DNA of 64,000 nucleotides from Betaproteobacteria bacterium. Lineage in GTDB: Bacteria; Pseudomonadota; Gammaproteobacteria; Burkholderiales; Rhodocyclaceae. The notes beneath the pieces are model-generated. The model saw nothing but the letters and a program-made list of their open reading frames with translations, made no database searches and had not been told where the DNA came from. The DNA lies in assembly GCA_012026675.1 (NCBI GenBank), contig VEPA01000254.1:1-64000 (forward strand), read 5' to 3'. Shown piece after piece: positions 46,155 to 55,096 of this stretch. Each line of letters opens with the position of its first letter. The first letter of the stretch is position 1. The position numbers and the translations under genes are program-made.

Positions 46155-48554
46155 ATGAAACACAAGATTACCCACGCGCTGCACCAGGTCGAAAACCTGA
46201 TCTTCGCCGCGCCCAAGGCGATCCTCGGAGCCATTCTGCTGGTCACTGTTTTTTTTGCGCTGCAGATCCCGGGGCTGAAGATCTTCTCCGAGTTTGCCGA
46301 CCTGCTGCCGCAGAAACATCCCTACATCAAACTGCATAACGAAATCCGCGATACCTTCGGTGGGGCAAGCCAAATCGTCGTGTCGGTCGAGGTGGAAAAC
46401 GGGACGATCTTTACCAACAAGACTCTGGGGATCATCCACAAGCTGACCCAGGACGTCGACAGCCTGCCCGGCGTCAACCACAACCTGGTGTCGAGTCTCA
46501 CCCACCGCACGGCGCGCAAGGTCTGGCTGACCGAGACCGGGGAACTGAACTCCGTCGCCTATTACGAGGCATCGAAGACGAACCTCAGCGAAGAGGAGCT
46601 GGACCAGCTGAAGAAATCCGTGATGGCCAACCCGCGGGTATACGGGTTGTTGGTCTCGCCCGACCTGAAGGCGGCGCTGATCAAGGCGCAGTTGAATGAG
46701 GGCGACATCGATTACGACAAGACTTTCCAGGAACTGCAGAAGGTTCGCGCGCAGGCGGCAAGCCCTGGCGTCCGCATCTATGCCACCGGCCAGCCGGTGC
46801 TGATTGGCTGGGTCTACACCTATCTGCCGCAGATCCTCCAGATATTCCTCTACACGATTGCACTGATGGTGTTGCTGCTGGTGATCCACTTCCGCTGCTT
46901 CTATGGTGTATTCCTGCCGCTGCTTGGCATTGCGCTGTCATCGATCTGGGGCTTGGGCTTCATCTCGCTACTCAAGTGGAACCTCGATCCGCTGAATCTG
47001 GTGATTCCCTTCCTCATCGCGGCGCGCGCGATGTCCCACAGCATCCAGCTGGTGGAGCGCTATTACGGCGAACTTGCCATCACCCTCGATTCGAAGCAGG
47101 CGGCGCGAAATGCCTTCGATGACCTCTTTCGTCCCGGCTCCCTGGCCATCGTGGTCGATGCGGTCGGCATTCTGGTGATCGCTTTGGGAGCCGCGCCAAT
47201 CAACATCAAGCTTGGCTACTACGCAGGCTTCTGGGCCTTTTCCGTGATCTTTACGGTGTTGCTGGTGGTGCCCTTGCTGCTCCTGCTGCTTCCCCAGCCC
47301 AAGCAGACCACAAACAAATTCGGAATTCTTCGCGATCAGATCGTAAGCGCGATCAGCGTGGCCGGCCAACGTTCCGGAGCCATGGCGATACTCGGTGTCT
47401 TTGCCGTTCTCATGGCCGCCGGCAGCATCTTCGCCGTCAAGGTCAAGATTGGCGAAGCCGAACCGGGCTCGCCACTGCTCTATCCGAAGCACGACTATAA
47501 CGTCTCGTCCAAGGCCATCAACGAACGCTTCCCGGGTTCGGAGGAACTCTACATCGTCGCCCGTACGGCCGACAAGGGCGGACTGAAGCGCCCTGAAGTC
47601 CTGCACGCCATGGAAGCCTTCCAGAATCACATGCTCTACGACCCGGCACTGGGCGGCGTCAAATCCCTGCCGACCCTGATCAGCAATGTCAATGGCTTGA
47701 CCCACAACGTCGAGCCGCGCTGGTTTCAGATTCCCGACTCGGCGGCGGAAGTCGGTGGCCTGATGTTTGCCTACATGGCCGGCAGCCCGATTCCGGGAGC
47801 GCTCAACGAATTCCTCAATTCCGACGGCACCGACGCCAACATGGTGTTCTTCTACAAGGATCATCAGGCGGAGACCATCCAGCGTGCCGTTGCCCTGGCC
47901 AGGGAAGGCATTGCCAAGGTCCAGGAACGGGGCGTCAAGGACTTCCAGATTCTCCTCGGCGGGGGCGTCATCGGCGTGAACGCCGCCATCAACGATGCCG
48001 TTTTCGACGACAACCGGCTCGTCGTACCGCTGGTGCTGTTCCTCAGTTTCCTCTTCGTCATGGCCTTCTACGGCTCGCTGCATGCCGGCTGGCTGATGGT
48101 GCTGCCGATGATCTTCGCCACCATCCTGACCTATGCCTACATGGGCATCAACAACATCAGCGTGAACATCAATACCGTACCGGTGATCGCCGTCGGCATC
48201 GGCGTCGGCATCGACTATGCGATCTACATCATGAACCGCATCCGCGAGGAGATGGCAGCCCTGCGCGACTTGTCCGCGGCAGTAATCAAGGCACTCGCCA
48301 CCACCGGATTCGCGGTTACCTTCACGGCGGCGACGCTGGTCGCCGGGATCATCATGTGGGTGTTTCTTTCCGACCTCCGCTTCCAGTCCGATTCGGCCCT
48401 GCTGCTAAGCATCATGCTGGTCCTGAACGCGGTTGCAGCGCTGCTGCTGATGCCAGCGTGGGTGATGATTTTCAAGCCGCGCTTCATCACGAATGCCTAT
48501 CTGGATGAAGACGGGGTGCTGCAAGTGGGGCAGCCAGCAGCCGCTGTCGCATAA
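46155..48554 (+). CDS. RND-superfamily (MMPL/HAE3-like) transporter
   Basis: 799 residues with twelve predicted helices in two halves, each with a large periplasmic loop. IPFLIAARAMSHSIQLVERY and VPVIAVGIGVGIDYAIYIMNRI are the paired helix IV-type motifs; the second, with GIDY, carries the proton-relay Asp. The family exports or shuttles lipids and sterols. The neighbours DUF1302 and DUF1329 are outer-membrane and periplasmic partners, so transport of a hydrophobic compound across the envelope is likely. Substrate and direction unknown. Confidence 0.88.
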   Translation: MKHKITHALHQVENLIFAAPKAILGAILLVTVFFALQIPGLKIFSEFADLLPQKHPYIKLHNEIRDTFGGASQIVVSVEVENGTIFTNKTLGIIHKLTQDVDSLPGVNHNLVSSLTHRTARKVWLTETGELNSVAYYEASKTNLSEEELDQLKKSVMANPRVYGLLVSPDLKAALIKAQLNEGDIDYDKTFQELQKVRAQAASPGVRIYATGQPVLIGWVYTYLPQILQIFLYTIALMVLLLVIHFRCFYGVFLPLLGIALSSIWGLGFISLLKWNLDPLNLVIPFLIAARAMSHSIQLVERYYGELAITLDSKQAARNAFDDLFRPGSLAIVVDAVGILVIALGAAPINIKLGYYAGFWAFSVIFTVLLVVPLLLLLLPQPKQTTNKFGILRDQIVSAISVAGQRSGAMAILGVFAVLMAAGSIFAVKVKIGEAEPGSPLLYPKHDYNVSSKAINERFPGSEELYIVARTADKGGLKRPEVLHAMEAFQNHMLYDPALGGVKSLPTLISNVNGLTHNVEPRWFQIPDSAAEVGGLMFAYMAGSPIPGALNEFLNSDGTDANMVFFYKDHQAETIQRAVALAREGIAKVQERGVKDFQILLGGGVIGVNAAINDAVFDDNRLVVPLVLFLSFLFVMAFYGSLHAGWLMVLPMIFATILTYAYMGINNISVNINTVPVIAVGIGVGIDYAIYIMNRIREEMAALRDLSAAVIKALATTGFAVTFTAATLVAGIIMWVFLSDLRFQSDSALLLSIMLVLNAVAALLLMPAWVMIFKPRFITNAYLDEDGVLQVGQPAAAVA

Positions 48555-48794
48555 ACGCAACGACTGATTTGATTGATTGCAATCTACCGTTGGCCGGGTA
48601 GGTAATTGGCAGTTACTGGAGTATGGTCTTTTGAGATTTATCGGGGTGTTCCGCCCGAGTTTCAACCGGAATGCAAATTAGCAAAGCGTAGCGAGTGGAG
48701 GGTATCGGACGGAAGGTCTTGTCCGCCGATTACCAAGTGGCAGGCAACGAGGCGAAGGGTGTTGCCCAAGTCCAATAAAACGAGGAGCGAGACG
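48555..48794. other. 240-bp gap between the RND and DUF1302 genes
   Basis: No gene seen. TTTGATTGATTGCAATC near 48567 is AT-rich but not an FNR box. GAGGAG at 48783-48788 is the DUF1302 ribosome site. No terminator is evident, so readthrough from the RND gene is expected; an internal promoter may exist. Confidence 0.5.
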
Positions 48795-50912
48795 ATGCAG
48801 AAGCACCATACATTCAAGTTGAAGCCGCTAGCCGCCGCGACAGGCGCGGCGCTGATGGTCGGTTTTGGCGCAGGCGCGGTGCGCGCCGCGGACAACCTGC
48901 CCGACCTGGGCAGCTCGGGCGGGCAACCGTGGCGGGTCGACACCTTCTACGAAAACGACACCCACTACCGGGATGACACAGGGCTGTCGAAATTCCGCAA
49001 CACCGTCCAGATCGAGGCCGACAAGGATTTGGGGGGCAACAGCACCTTCTCCAGCATCAAGTTCCGCTCCAAACTGCGCGGCACCTACGATGGCGTGTAT
49101 TCAATGAACTCGGACAAGTACGGCAAGGATGCCGGCGGACCGATCAGGCTGGAGAATGGCCGCCCGGGTGTCGATTACGGGCCTAACATCGGGGCGCCTC
49201 CAGGAGTGCCCTTCCTGCAGGGTACCGCACCTGTTGCCCATGGCAGCGGCCCCATCAACTATACCAATGCAACTGGCTTGCTGACCGGTGCATATATGGC
49301 GGCTGGCGTGCCCGCCGGACCGGCGGCAGGGCTGGCGGCAACCAACAACTTTGCTGACGCCTATCCCACCAATCCGAACAACGGCATGATCGTTCTCGGC
49401 AAGTACCTGCACAACACGAACGGCGGCGTCGCCTTCGGCGTGCCGCAGGCGCCTTGCGATTACGACAAGCGAGGCTGCATCAAGGATTACATGGATGCCA
49501 ACTCGCACGAACTCGCATCGCCGGAATTCAATGATCGCCTCGACTTCATCCGCGAGGCCTTTTTCGTCGCCAAGATGCCGGCGGGCGAGGGGCGCAGCTG
49601 GAACTTCCAGCTGGGCAAGCAACAGGTGGTCTGGGGTCGTACCGACCTGTTCCGCGTGCTCGACGTAATCAACCCGGTCGATTATTCGCGCAACAACATC
49701 TACGACGAATTGCAGGACATCCGCATTCCGATGTGGATTTTCACCGCCGAATACCGCATGGGCGCGACGAACACCTTCGACGACACCAACATCCAGCTGG
49801 TCTGGAATTTCGACAAATTCCGCCCCAACAACCTCGGCCAGGGCGGCACGCCGAACCAGATTCTCGGCGCCGGCGACTTCTTCCGCGGCATGAAGAATCT
49901 ATGGGACAACGGCGGCACGGTGGCGAACTTTGCCGGCGCGGACCCGACTGGCGGCATTGCCACCAACTTCGGCGCCCATCAGATCGGCATCCGCAAGGCG
50001 CACATGCCCGAGTGGTCGCTTGAAAATACCCAGGTCGGCATCAAATGGGAAGGCGTCTACCAAGGCACCGGATTTTCTCTGAATGCGCTGACCTATCGCT
50101 CCCAACTACCGTCCCTGCGCAATCTGTACTCCAAGGGCGTCACCAACGTCAACCCGTTTACGTCGGGAGGTCCATTCGTCCTGGCGCCGGGCCAGACCAC
50201 GGCCACCTATCCCTACAACATCGCCTTTGACATCTACTTCCCCCGGATCAACCTGGTCGGTGGCTCGATGGACATGCAGCTCGATTCGATCAAGTCCAGC
50301 CTTCGTGTCGAAACCGCGTTGACGAAGGGCGAGGAGTTTGCCAACACCGCGAAACCCGAGTTGTATTCGGAGTCGAAGGTCTGGCGCTACGTCATCGGCC
50401 TCGATCGACCGACCTTCATTCCCTTCCTCAACGAGAACCGGGCCTTCCTGCTCTCGGCCCAGTTGTTCGGTCAGCACCTGCTCGATCACGAGGAACATCG
50501 CGGACCCTGGGGCAAGTACGGCATGCCTGACTGGGAGCACAACCACATCGGTACCTTCCTGATCAAGGGCTGGTACATGAATGATCGCGTCAGCCCGCAG
50601 ATAATCATGGCGCGCGACTTCCAGGCTCACTCTTATGTTGTCGCACCGTCGGTGGAATGGCTGTATTCCGACAACCTGAAACTCACCTTTGGCGCCAACG
50701 TCAAGGGCGGCGACGGCGCCCGGAGCTGGAACGACGCCCGTGACGGCAATCCGTTCCCGCCCTACTCCGGGGCTCAAGGAGGACGCAACCCCATGGAGCA
50801 AGGCATGGTTGGCCTGACCGGCTACGAGCCCCTCGGTCGCTTCCGCGCCGGCCCGATCGGCATGGCGAACAAGGAGGACGAAGTTTCCATCACCGTCCGC
50901 TACAAGTTCTGA
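48795..50912 (+). CDS. DUF1302 outer-membrane protein
   Basis: 705 residues. A Sec signal with a long n-region ends near GAGAVRAAD. Alternating amphipathic strands, the motif GKQQVVWGRTDLFRVLDVINP and the C-terminal SITVRYKF (terminal Phe, the BAM signal) show an outer-membrane beta-barrel of the DUF1302 family. These are coexpressed with DUF1329 partners in bacteria living on sterols, alkanes and aromatics. A role in hydrophobic-substrate uptake is inferred. Confidence 0.92.
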   Translation: MQKHHTFKLKPLAAATGAALMVGFGAGAVRAADNLPDLGSSGGQPWRVDTFYENDTHYRDDTGLSKFRNTVQIEADKDLGGNSTFSSIKFRSKLRGTYDGVYSMNSDKYGKDAGGPIRLENGRPGVDYGPNIGAPPGVPFLQGTAPVAHGSGPINYTNATGLLTGAYMAAGVPAGPAAGLAATNNFADAYPTNPNNGMIVLGKYLHNTNGGVAFGVPQAPCDYDKRGCIKDYMDANSHELASPEFNDRLDFIREAFFVAKMPAGEGRSWNFQLGKQQVVWGRTDLFRVLDVINPVDYSRNNIYDELQDIRIPMWIFTAEYRMGATNTFDDTNIQLVWNFDKFRPNNLGQGGTPNQILGAGDFFRGMKNLWDNGGTVANFAGADPTGGIATNFGAHQIGIRKAHMPEWSLENTQVGIKWEGVYQGTGFSLNALTYRSQLPSLRNLYSKGVTNVNPFTSGGPFVLAPGQTTATYPYNIAFDIYFPRINLVGGSMDMQLDSIKSSLRVETALTKGEEFANTAKPELYSESKVWRYVIGLDRPTFIPFLNENRAFLLSAQLFGQHLLDHEEHRGPWGKYGMPDWEHNHIGTFLIKGWYMNDRVSPQIIMARDFQAHSYVVAPSVEWLYSDNLKLTFGANVKGGDGARSWNDARDGNPFPPYSGAQGGRNPMEQGMVGLTGYEPLGRFRAGPIGMANKEDEVSITVRYKF

Positions 50913-50989
50913 GTTCCATAGAAACAGACGCGCATCCCGGTCCCGTGCCGGGACGTGCTTCCCGATGATTGACCAAAGGATCTGCCAAC

Positions 50990-52306
50990 ATGAAAAAAAC
51001 CGTCTTCAAACTATCTATCCTCGCAGCAGCCGTACTCTCCGCCGGTTTGGCCGCCGCCGCCACGCCGGACGAGATCATCGACAACTCCTTCTATCCCTAC
51101 AAGAAGGGCTTCCCCAGCCATGCCTTCGTCAAGCCGGGCGTGGTGATCAACAAGAGTAACGTCGACCAAGCGAAGGATGTGCTCGACCCGGCGATGTACC
51201 AGGTCATCAAGAACGGCGACTATGAAATCACCGTCGGTGCCACGACCTCGTTCGATCTGCACAAGAACTACGTCGACCAGACCCGCGCCGGCCTCGGCAA
51301 GGTCAAGCTCGGCGAGAAGAATGGCGAGATCGTCGGTTATGTCGCCGGGCGCGCCTTCCCCGAGGAGCCGGACTTGAAGGACCCGCGCGCCGGCGAGAAA
51401 CTCGCGTGGAACTACAAGTACGGCATCAACTGGGGCGATTCGGCGATGATCTCCCCCTTCTACTGGAAGTACCGCAAGGTGGAGACCGGCAAGATCGAAA
51501 CGGTCAACAAGTTCGGCTTCCACTTCCTCAACTACAAGCACCGCGTGGTCATTCCGCCCGTTCCGGACATTACTCCGAACCCGTCGAATCTCTTCCGCGG
51601 CATCTACATGAAGGTCTATGAGCCGCTGGACATCAAGGACACCCAGTTGCTGATCCACCGCTACGATGACGACCTGAAGCAGGACGATGCCAACCTCTAT
51701 CTCGGCTTCCAGCGCCGCGTGCGCCGCCTCGCCACCGGCCAGGTCACCGACTCCTTCCTCGGCAGCGACCTGATGATCGAGGACTTCGAGGGCTACAACG
51801 GCCGCGTCAGCGACATGAAGTGGACCTTCAAGGGCACGGGGACCATCCTCATGGCCTACTACAACCACAACGACCAGAAGCAGCTCTCTACCGAATTCAA
51901 GGAAAAGGACGGCTACCAGTACGTCGAATTCGGTGGCAAGGGCGGCTGCTACCCGCTGGTCACTTGGCAGTTGCGGCAGGTCTATATCCTCGAATCGACC
52001 CCGACCGATCCGAACCACCCGATCAGCAAACGCATCCAGTACATGGACAAGCAGGCGGCGACGCTGAGCCGGACGCTGATATACGACCGCAAGGGCGAAC
52101 TGTGGAAGAACTTCATCATCGGCAAGTCGCATCCGGATCATCACCTGCCGGTCAACAAGGGCAGCGGCATCTCCATTGACGACGCCTTCAGCATGGTCGA
52201 CCAGCAGTCCAAGCACTGCACCACCGGCCAGTTCCGCGGCGAAGTCAGCAAGGAAGCCAGCCCGCCCAGCATGTTTACCGTGCAACACATGCGTGGCGCC
52301 AACTAG
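50990..52306 (+). CDS. DUF1329 periplasmic protein
   Basis: 438 residues. Signal peptide MKKTVFKLSILAAAVLSAGL, cleaved near AAA-ATP. The body shows family patterns such as FRGIYMKVYEPLDIKDT, RRVRRLATGQVTDSFLGSD and DYEG-like DFEGYNG, giving a LolA/outer-membrane-lipid-binding-like fold. It always pairs with DUF1302. It lies 77 bp after DUF1302 and is followed by a terminator. Confidence 0.92.
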   Translation: MKKTVFKLSILAAAVLSAGLAAAATPDEIIDNSFYPYKKGFPSHAFVKPGVVINKSNVDQAKDVLDPAMYQVIKNGDYEITVGATTSFDLHKNYVDQTRAGLGKVKLGEKNGEIVGYVAGRAFPEEPDLKDPRAGEKLAWNYKYGINWGDSAMISPFYWKYRKVETGKIETVNKFGFHFLNYKHRVVIPPVPDITPNPSNLFRGIYMKVYEPLDIKDTQLLIHRYDDDLKQDDANLYLGFQRRVRRLATGQVTDSFLGSDLMIEDFEGYNGRVSDMKWTFKGTGTILMAYYNHNDQKQLSTEFKEKDGYQYVEFGGKGGCYPLVTWQLRQVYILESTPTDPNHPISKRIQYMDKQAATLSRTLIYDRKGELWKNFIIGKSHPDHHLPVNKGSGISIDDAFSMVDQQSKHCTTGQFRGEVSKEASPPSMFTVQHMRGAN

Positions 52307-52330
52307 GCGAACGCGTCTTGTTGGGAAGTT

Positions 52331-52365
52331 AAAGGAGAAGGGGCGCATGCCCCTTCTCCTTTTTC
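52331..52365 (+). terminator. Strong rho-independent terminator of the DUF1329 operon
   Basis: AAAGGAGAAGGGGC-GCAT-GCCCCTTCTCCTTT is a 14-bp perfect stem followed by TTT, 25 bp after the stop codon. Confidence 0.93.
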
Positions 52366-52423
52366 AAGCGGCCGAGGCCTGGAACCCGCCATGCCCGAAC
52401 CGCTCAGGACGGAAAGCAGCGCC

Positions 52424-53344
52424 TTATCGAAAACGGTTTGGCCGTTGCGGTTCCACGAAACGGTTTGCCCGCGGCGGCTCCCCGAAGAATTCCTTCAGCA
52501 TGAACGCCTCGAGGCCTTCGTTGTCTTCGACGCGCGCCGACAGGACCACCGTACGGTCAAGTCGCTGCGACTCCCAGTTGAAATTGCCTTTGTAATATTT
52601 GCGAATCAGCTCGATCATCCTGCGCACGATGGCAATTTCGATACTGCTGTTGGTTCCGATTTCGACCTGAATGTATTCGCGCCGGGAATTGCTCGAATCC
52701 GTGGTCCAGCCGCGGAAGGTGAAGGCCGCACTGCGCGATTCGATGCTTACGATCTGGAAGATTCCGCTGGTGCCGACCATCAGATTGCGTTTGACGTTGG
52801 CCATCCGAATTTCATCCTCGGACGGCTCGCGCTCGGAAGCCGGTGCCGGAGCTGCAGCCTGATCCCCGCCGGAAAGCCCCTCGGCCGCCCGGCGGCGCGC
52901 TCTTTGTGCGTCGACGAAGGACTGCATGTCCGTCGGTGCGGCGGGTACCGGCGACGGTGGAACCGCCGGCATCACCGGCTCCACCGGTCTGGCAAGTTTG
53001 GTCTCCTGCGGCTTGTTCAGCGCAATGACAGGAGCCGCCGGAGCCTTGGGGCGGCGGGCCGCAGCAGGTTCCTGCGGAGCCGACAAAATGGTAGCCGGAG
53101 GCCTTTGCGCAGCCTCTGGCGATGCAGGCGGGCGCAAATTCACGACCAGTGAATTGCGTGTGGTTTCGGATGGCTCGCCGCTGCCCACGCGCTGCTGGGG
53201 AACGACGAACAACACCAGTGCATGCACGACAAGCGATCCGATAAAGGCATACAGCGTACTGCGGCGCACGCGCCAATGCAGGTAAGGATCATGCGGAGGC
53301 GGTTCTTCCCAGGCGAATTTCTTCTGGCTGATTTTCGAGTCCAT
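52424..53344 (-). CDS. TonB-like membrane-anchored proline-rich protein
   Basis: 306 residues. A cytoplasmic N-terminus, one helix (LYAFIGSLVVHALVLFVVP) and a long Pro/Ala-rich periplasmic linker resemble TonB or TolA. The C-terminal domain (about residues 185-290) is predicted alpha/beta, but lacks a recognisable TonB YP motif. Start ATG 53344. It is convergent with the DUF1329 operon. It might energise or scaffold an envelope system, but no ExbBD genes adjoin. Confidence 0.6.
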   Translation of the reverse strand: MDSKISQKKFAWEEPPPHDPYLHWRVRRSTLYAFIGSLVVHALVLFVVPQQRVGSGEPSETTRNSLVVNLRPPASPEAAQRPPATILSAPQEPAAARRPKAPAAPVIALNKPQETKLARPVEPVMPAVPPSPVPAAPTDMQSFVDAQRARRRAAEGLSGGDQAAAPAPASEREPSEDEIRMANVKRNLMVGTSGIFQIVSIESRSAAFTFRGWTTDSSNSRREYIQVEIGTNSSIEIAIVRRMIELIRKYYKGNFNWESQRLDRTVVLSARVEDNEGLEAFMLKEFFGEPPRANRFVEPQRPNRFR

Positions 53345-53530
53345 CGTCACGACGTCACGTCGTCAGTCGGCGCCGACGGCACGGCAAGTGCGGGCGATTC
53401 GGTATGTGCGGGAACACAAAACGAGAGTCCGGATTCGGCACTGGAGGGAAATTTGTGGAAAGGAATGCACCGCCAAGCCAGAATGCAAAAAGCAGTTAGT
53501 GATCAATTCACTAACTGCCCTGTCGTTTTA

Positions 53531-53607
53531 TGGCGCGCCCGGAGAGATTCGAACTCCCTACCCCTTGGTTCGTAGCCAAGTACTCTATCCAGATGAGCTA
53601 CGGGCGC
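53531..53607 (-). tRNA. tRNA-Arg(ACG)
   Basis: 77-nt cloverleaf, acceptor GCGCCCG/CGGGCGC, discriminator G, encoded CCA. The anticodon arm CTTGG-CTACGAA-CCAAG gives ACG (A34 normally becomes inosine). TTCGAAT in the T loop. Confidence 0.96.
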
Positions 53608-53636
53608 TTGCGAGGGCGGAATTATACCCAAGAAAC

Positions 53637-53712
53637 TGGTGGAGGTGAGCGGGATCGAACCGCTGGCCTCGACGTTGCGAACGTCGCGCTCTCCCAACTG
53701 AGCTACACCCCC
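53637..53712 (-). tRNA. tRNA-Ala(CGC)
   Basis: 76-nt cloverleaf with acceptor GGGGGTG/CACCTCC containing the G3-U70 identity pair of tRNA-Ala, discriminator A and encoded CCA. The anticodon arm CGACG-TTCGCAA-CGTCG gives CGC. It lies 29 bp from tRNA-Arg on the same strand, likely one transcript. Confidence 0.95.
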
Positions 53713-53762
53713 ATCGAGCGCTGCGGATTATAGCAACCACTATGGACCAGGGGAAGTTGCCC

Positions 53763-54032
53763 TCAGGCAAGTCTCACTTCATCAATCGCACATTTGGTCA
53801 CGCCCAGGACGGTGCGTACCACCAGTGGATAGGCACTACCGATGAATGGGCCGAAGCTGGCGATGTTGTAGCCAACCACGAGGCCAGGTACGTTGCCGAC
53901 CAGCACCTCGCGCCCGACGACGAAACCCAGGTTGATGGCGGCATTCACAGCGGCTCCGATGCTGCGGCCTGGCGGCTCAGATTTCTGCCGTACCTTCCCC
54001 CGGCGCGAGCCCTTGCGCACTTTGGCAACCAT
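53763..54032 (-). CDS. Unrecognised small basic protein with hydrophobic C-terminal half
   Basis: 89 residues. A basic N-terminus (MVAKVRKGSRRGKVRQK) is followed by hydrophobic stretches AAINLGFVVGREVLVGNVPG and YNIASFGPFIGSAYPLVVRT. GGAGGAAG precedes ATG 54032. It sits between the two tRNAs and tsaC on the same strand. No family recognised; it might bind nucleic acid through the basic end or associate with the membrane. Confidence 0.6.
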   Translation of the reverse strand: MVAKVRKGSRRGKVRQKSEPPGRSIGAAVNAAINLGFVVGREVLVGNVPGLVVGYNIASFGPFIGSAYPLVVRTVLGVTKCAIDEVRLA

Positions 54033-54124
54033 GGCTTCCTCCTCTTGGCGGGAAACCCGCCTCGCAGGAAATTATGGGCCGCCGCGGAAATACTTTAGAC
54101 TTTGATGACATTAATGTTTCGCCC

Positions 54125-55096
54125 CTATTTCGAACCGGCCGCAGCGCGGCGCAGGCGGTCATTCACCGCCCGCCAGGCTTCCGTATCGGGCGGCGCGGCA
54201 ACAATAATCAGGTCGCGACCCGCCGCATCCAGTTCACGCAAGCTTGCGTAGAGGTCATGGGCGAACCGGGCAGGGTCGGCACTGGCCGCACACCAGGTAA
54301 TATCCGGGTGATCAGGAGTGTACGGTGGACGGGCCAGCACGGCGATGCGCCGCCCGGCGGCCAAGGCGAGCCGCGCCGTCGCGGCGAGATCGGCCGCCGC
54401 CACCAGTTGCAGTCGGGTACGCGGCGCATAGTGGGCCTCCAGGCTGCCCGAAACCCGCGGCGCATTTTGCGTGCCGCCGAATTCCGGCGAGTAGCCAAGA
54501 ACCTTTGCGATGGCCTCGGCATCCAGCATACCGGGACGCAGAATTCGCACCTCGGCGCCGGACAGATCAAGTATCGTGGATTCGATGCCAACCGTGCACG
54601 GACCGCCGTCGAGGATCATTGAAACGGCATCGCCGAGTTCCTCGCGCACATGCACCGCCGTGGTCGGACTGACACGACCGAAGCGGTTGGCCGAGGGCCC
54701 GGCCACACCGCCATCGAATTCACGCAGCAGTTGTAGCGCCAGCGGGTGATTGGGCACGCGCAGACCCACCGTGTCCTGGCCTCCGGCGATCGCATCGGGT
54801 ACCGCGGGATGACGTTTGAGAATAAGCGTCAATGGCCCCGGCCAGAAGGCGACGGCGAGTTTGCCGGCCACCTCCGGTATGTCGATGGCCCAACGTTCAA
54901 GGTGTGAGACCCCGGGCAGGTGCACGATCAGCGGGTGATCCGCGGGCCGGCCCTTGGCCGCAAAAATTCTGGCAATGGCAAGCGGATTGCTTGCATCGGC
55001 ACCGAGGCCATAGACCGTCTCAGTGGGAAAGGCAACCAGTTCGCCGGCACGCAGCAATGCCGCCGCGCGCAAGACCTCAGTTGCCGGCACTGTCAT
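54125..55096 (-). CDS. tsaC: L-threonylcarbamoyladenylate synthase (Sua5/TsaC type)
   Basis: First step of t6A tRNA modification; TsaE is encoded at 29164. 323 residues: a YrdC domain (PTETVYGLGADA, AAKGRPADHPLIVH, SANRFGRVSPT) followed by the C-terminal Sua5 domain (SGSLEAHYAPRTRL). Start ATG 55096 lies 20 bp inside the purK 3' end, indicating coupling to the purine genes. Confidence 0.95.
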   Translation of the reverse strand: MTVPATEVLRAAALLRAGELVAFPTETVYGLGADASNPLAIARIFAAKGRPADHPLIVHLPGVSHLERWAIDIPEVAGKLAVAFWPGPLTLILKRHPAVPDAIAGGQDTVGLRVPNHPLALQLLREFDGGVAGPSANRFGRVSPTTAVHVREELGDAVSMILDGGPCTVGIESTILDLSGAEVRILRPGMLDAEAIAKVLGYSPEFGGTQNAPRVSGSLEAHYAPRTRLQLVAAADLAATARLALAAGRRIAVLARPPYTPDHPDITWCAASADPARFAHDLYASLRELDAAGRDLIIVAAPPDTEAWRAVNDRLRRAAAGSK

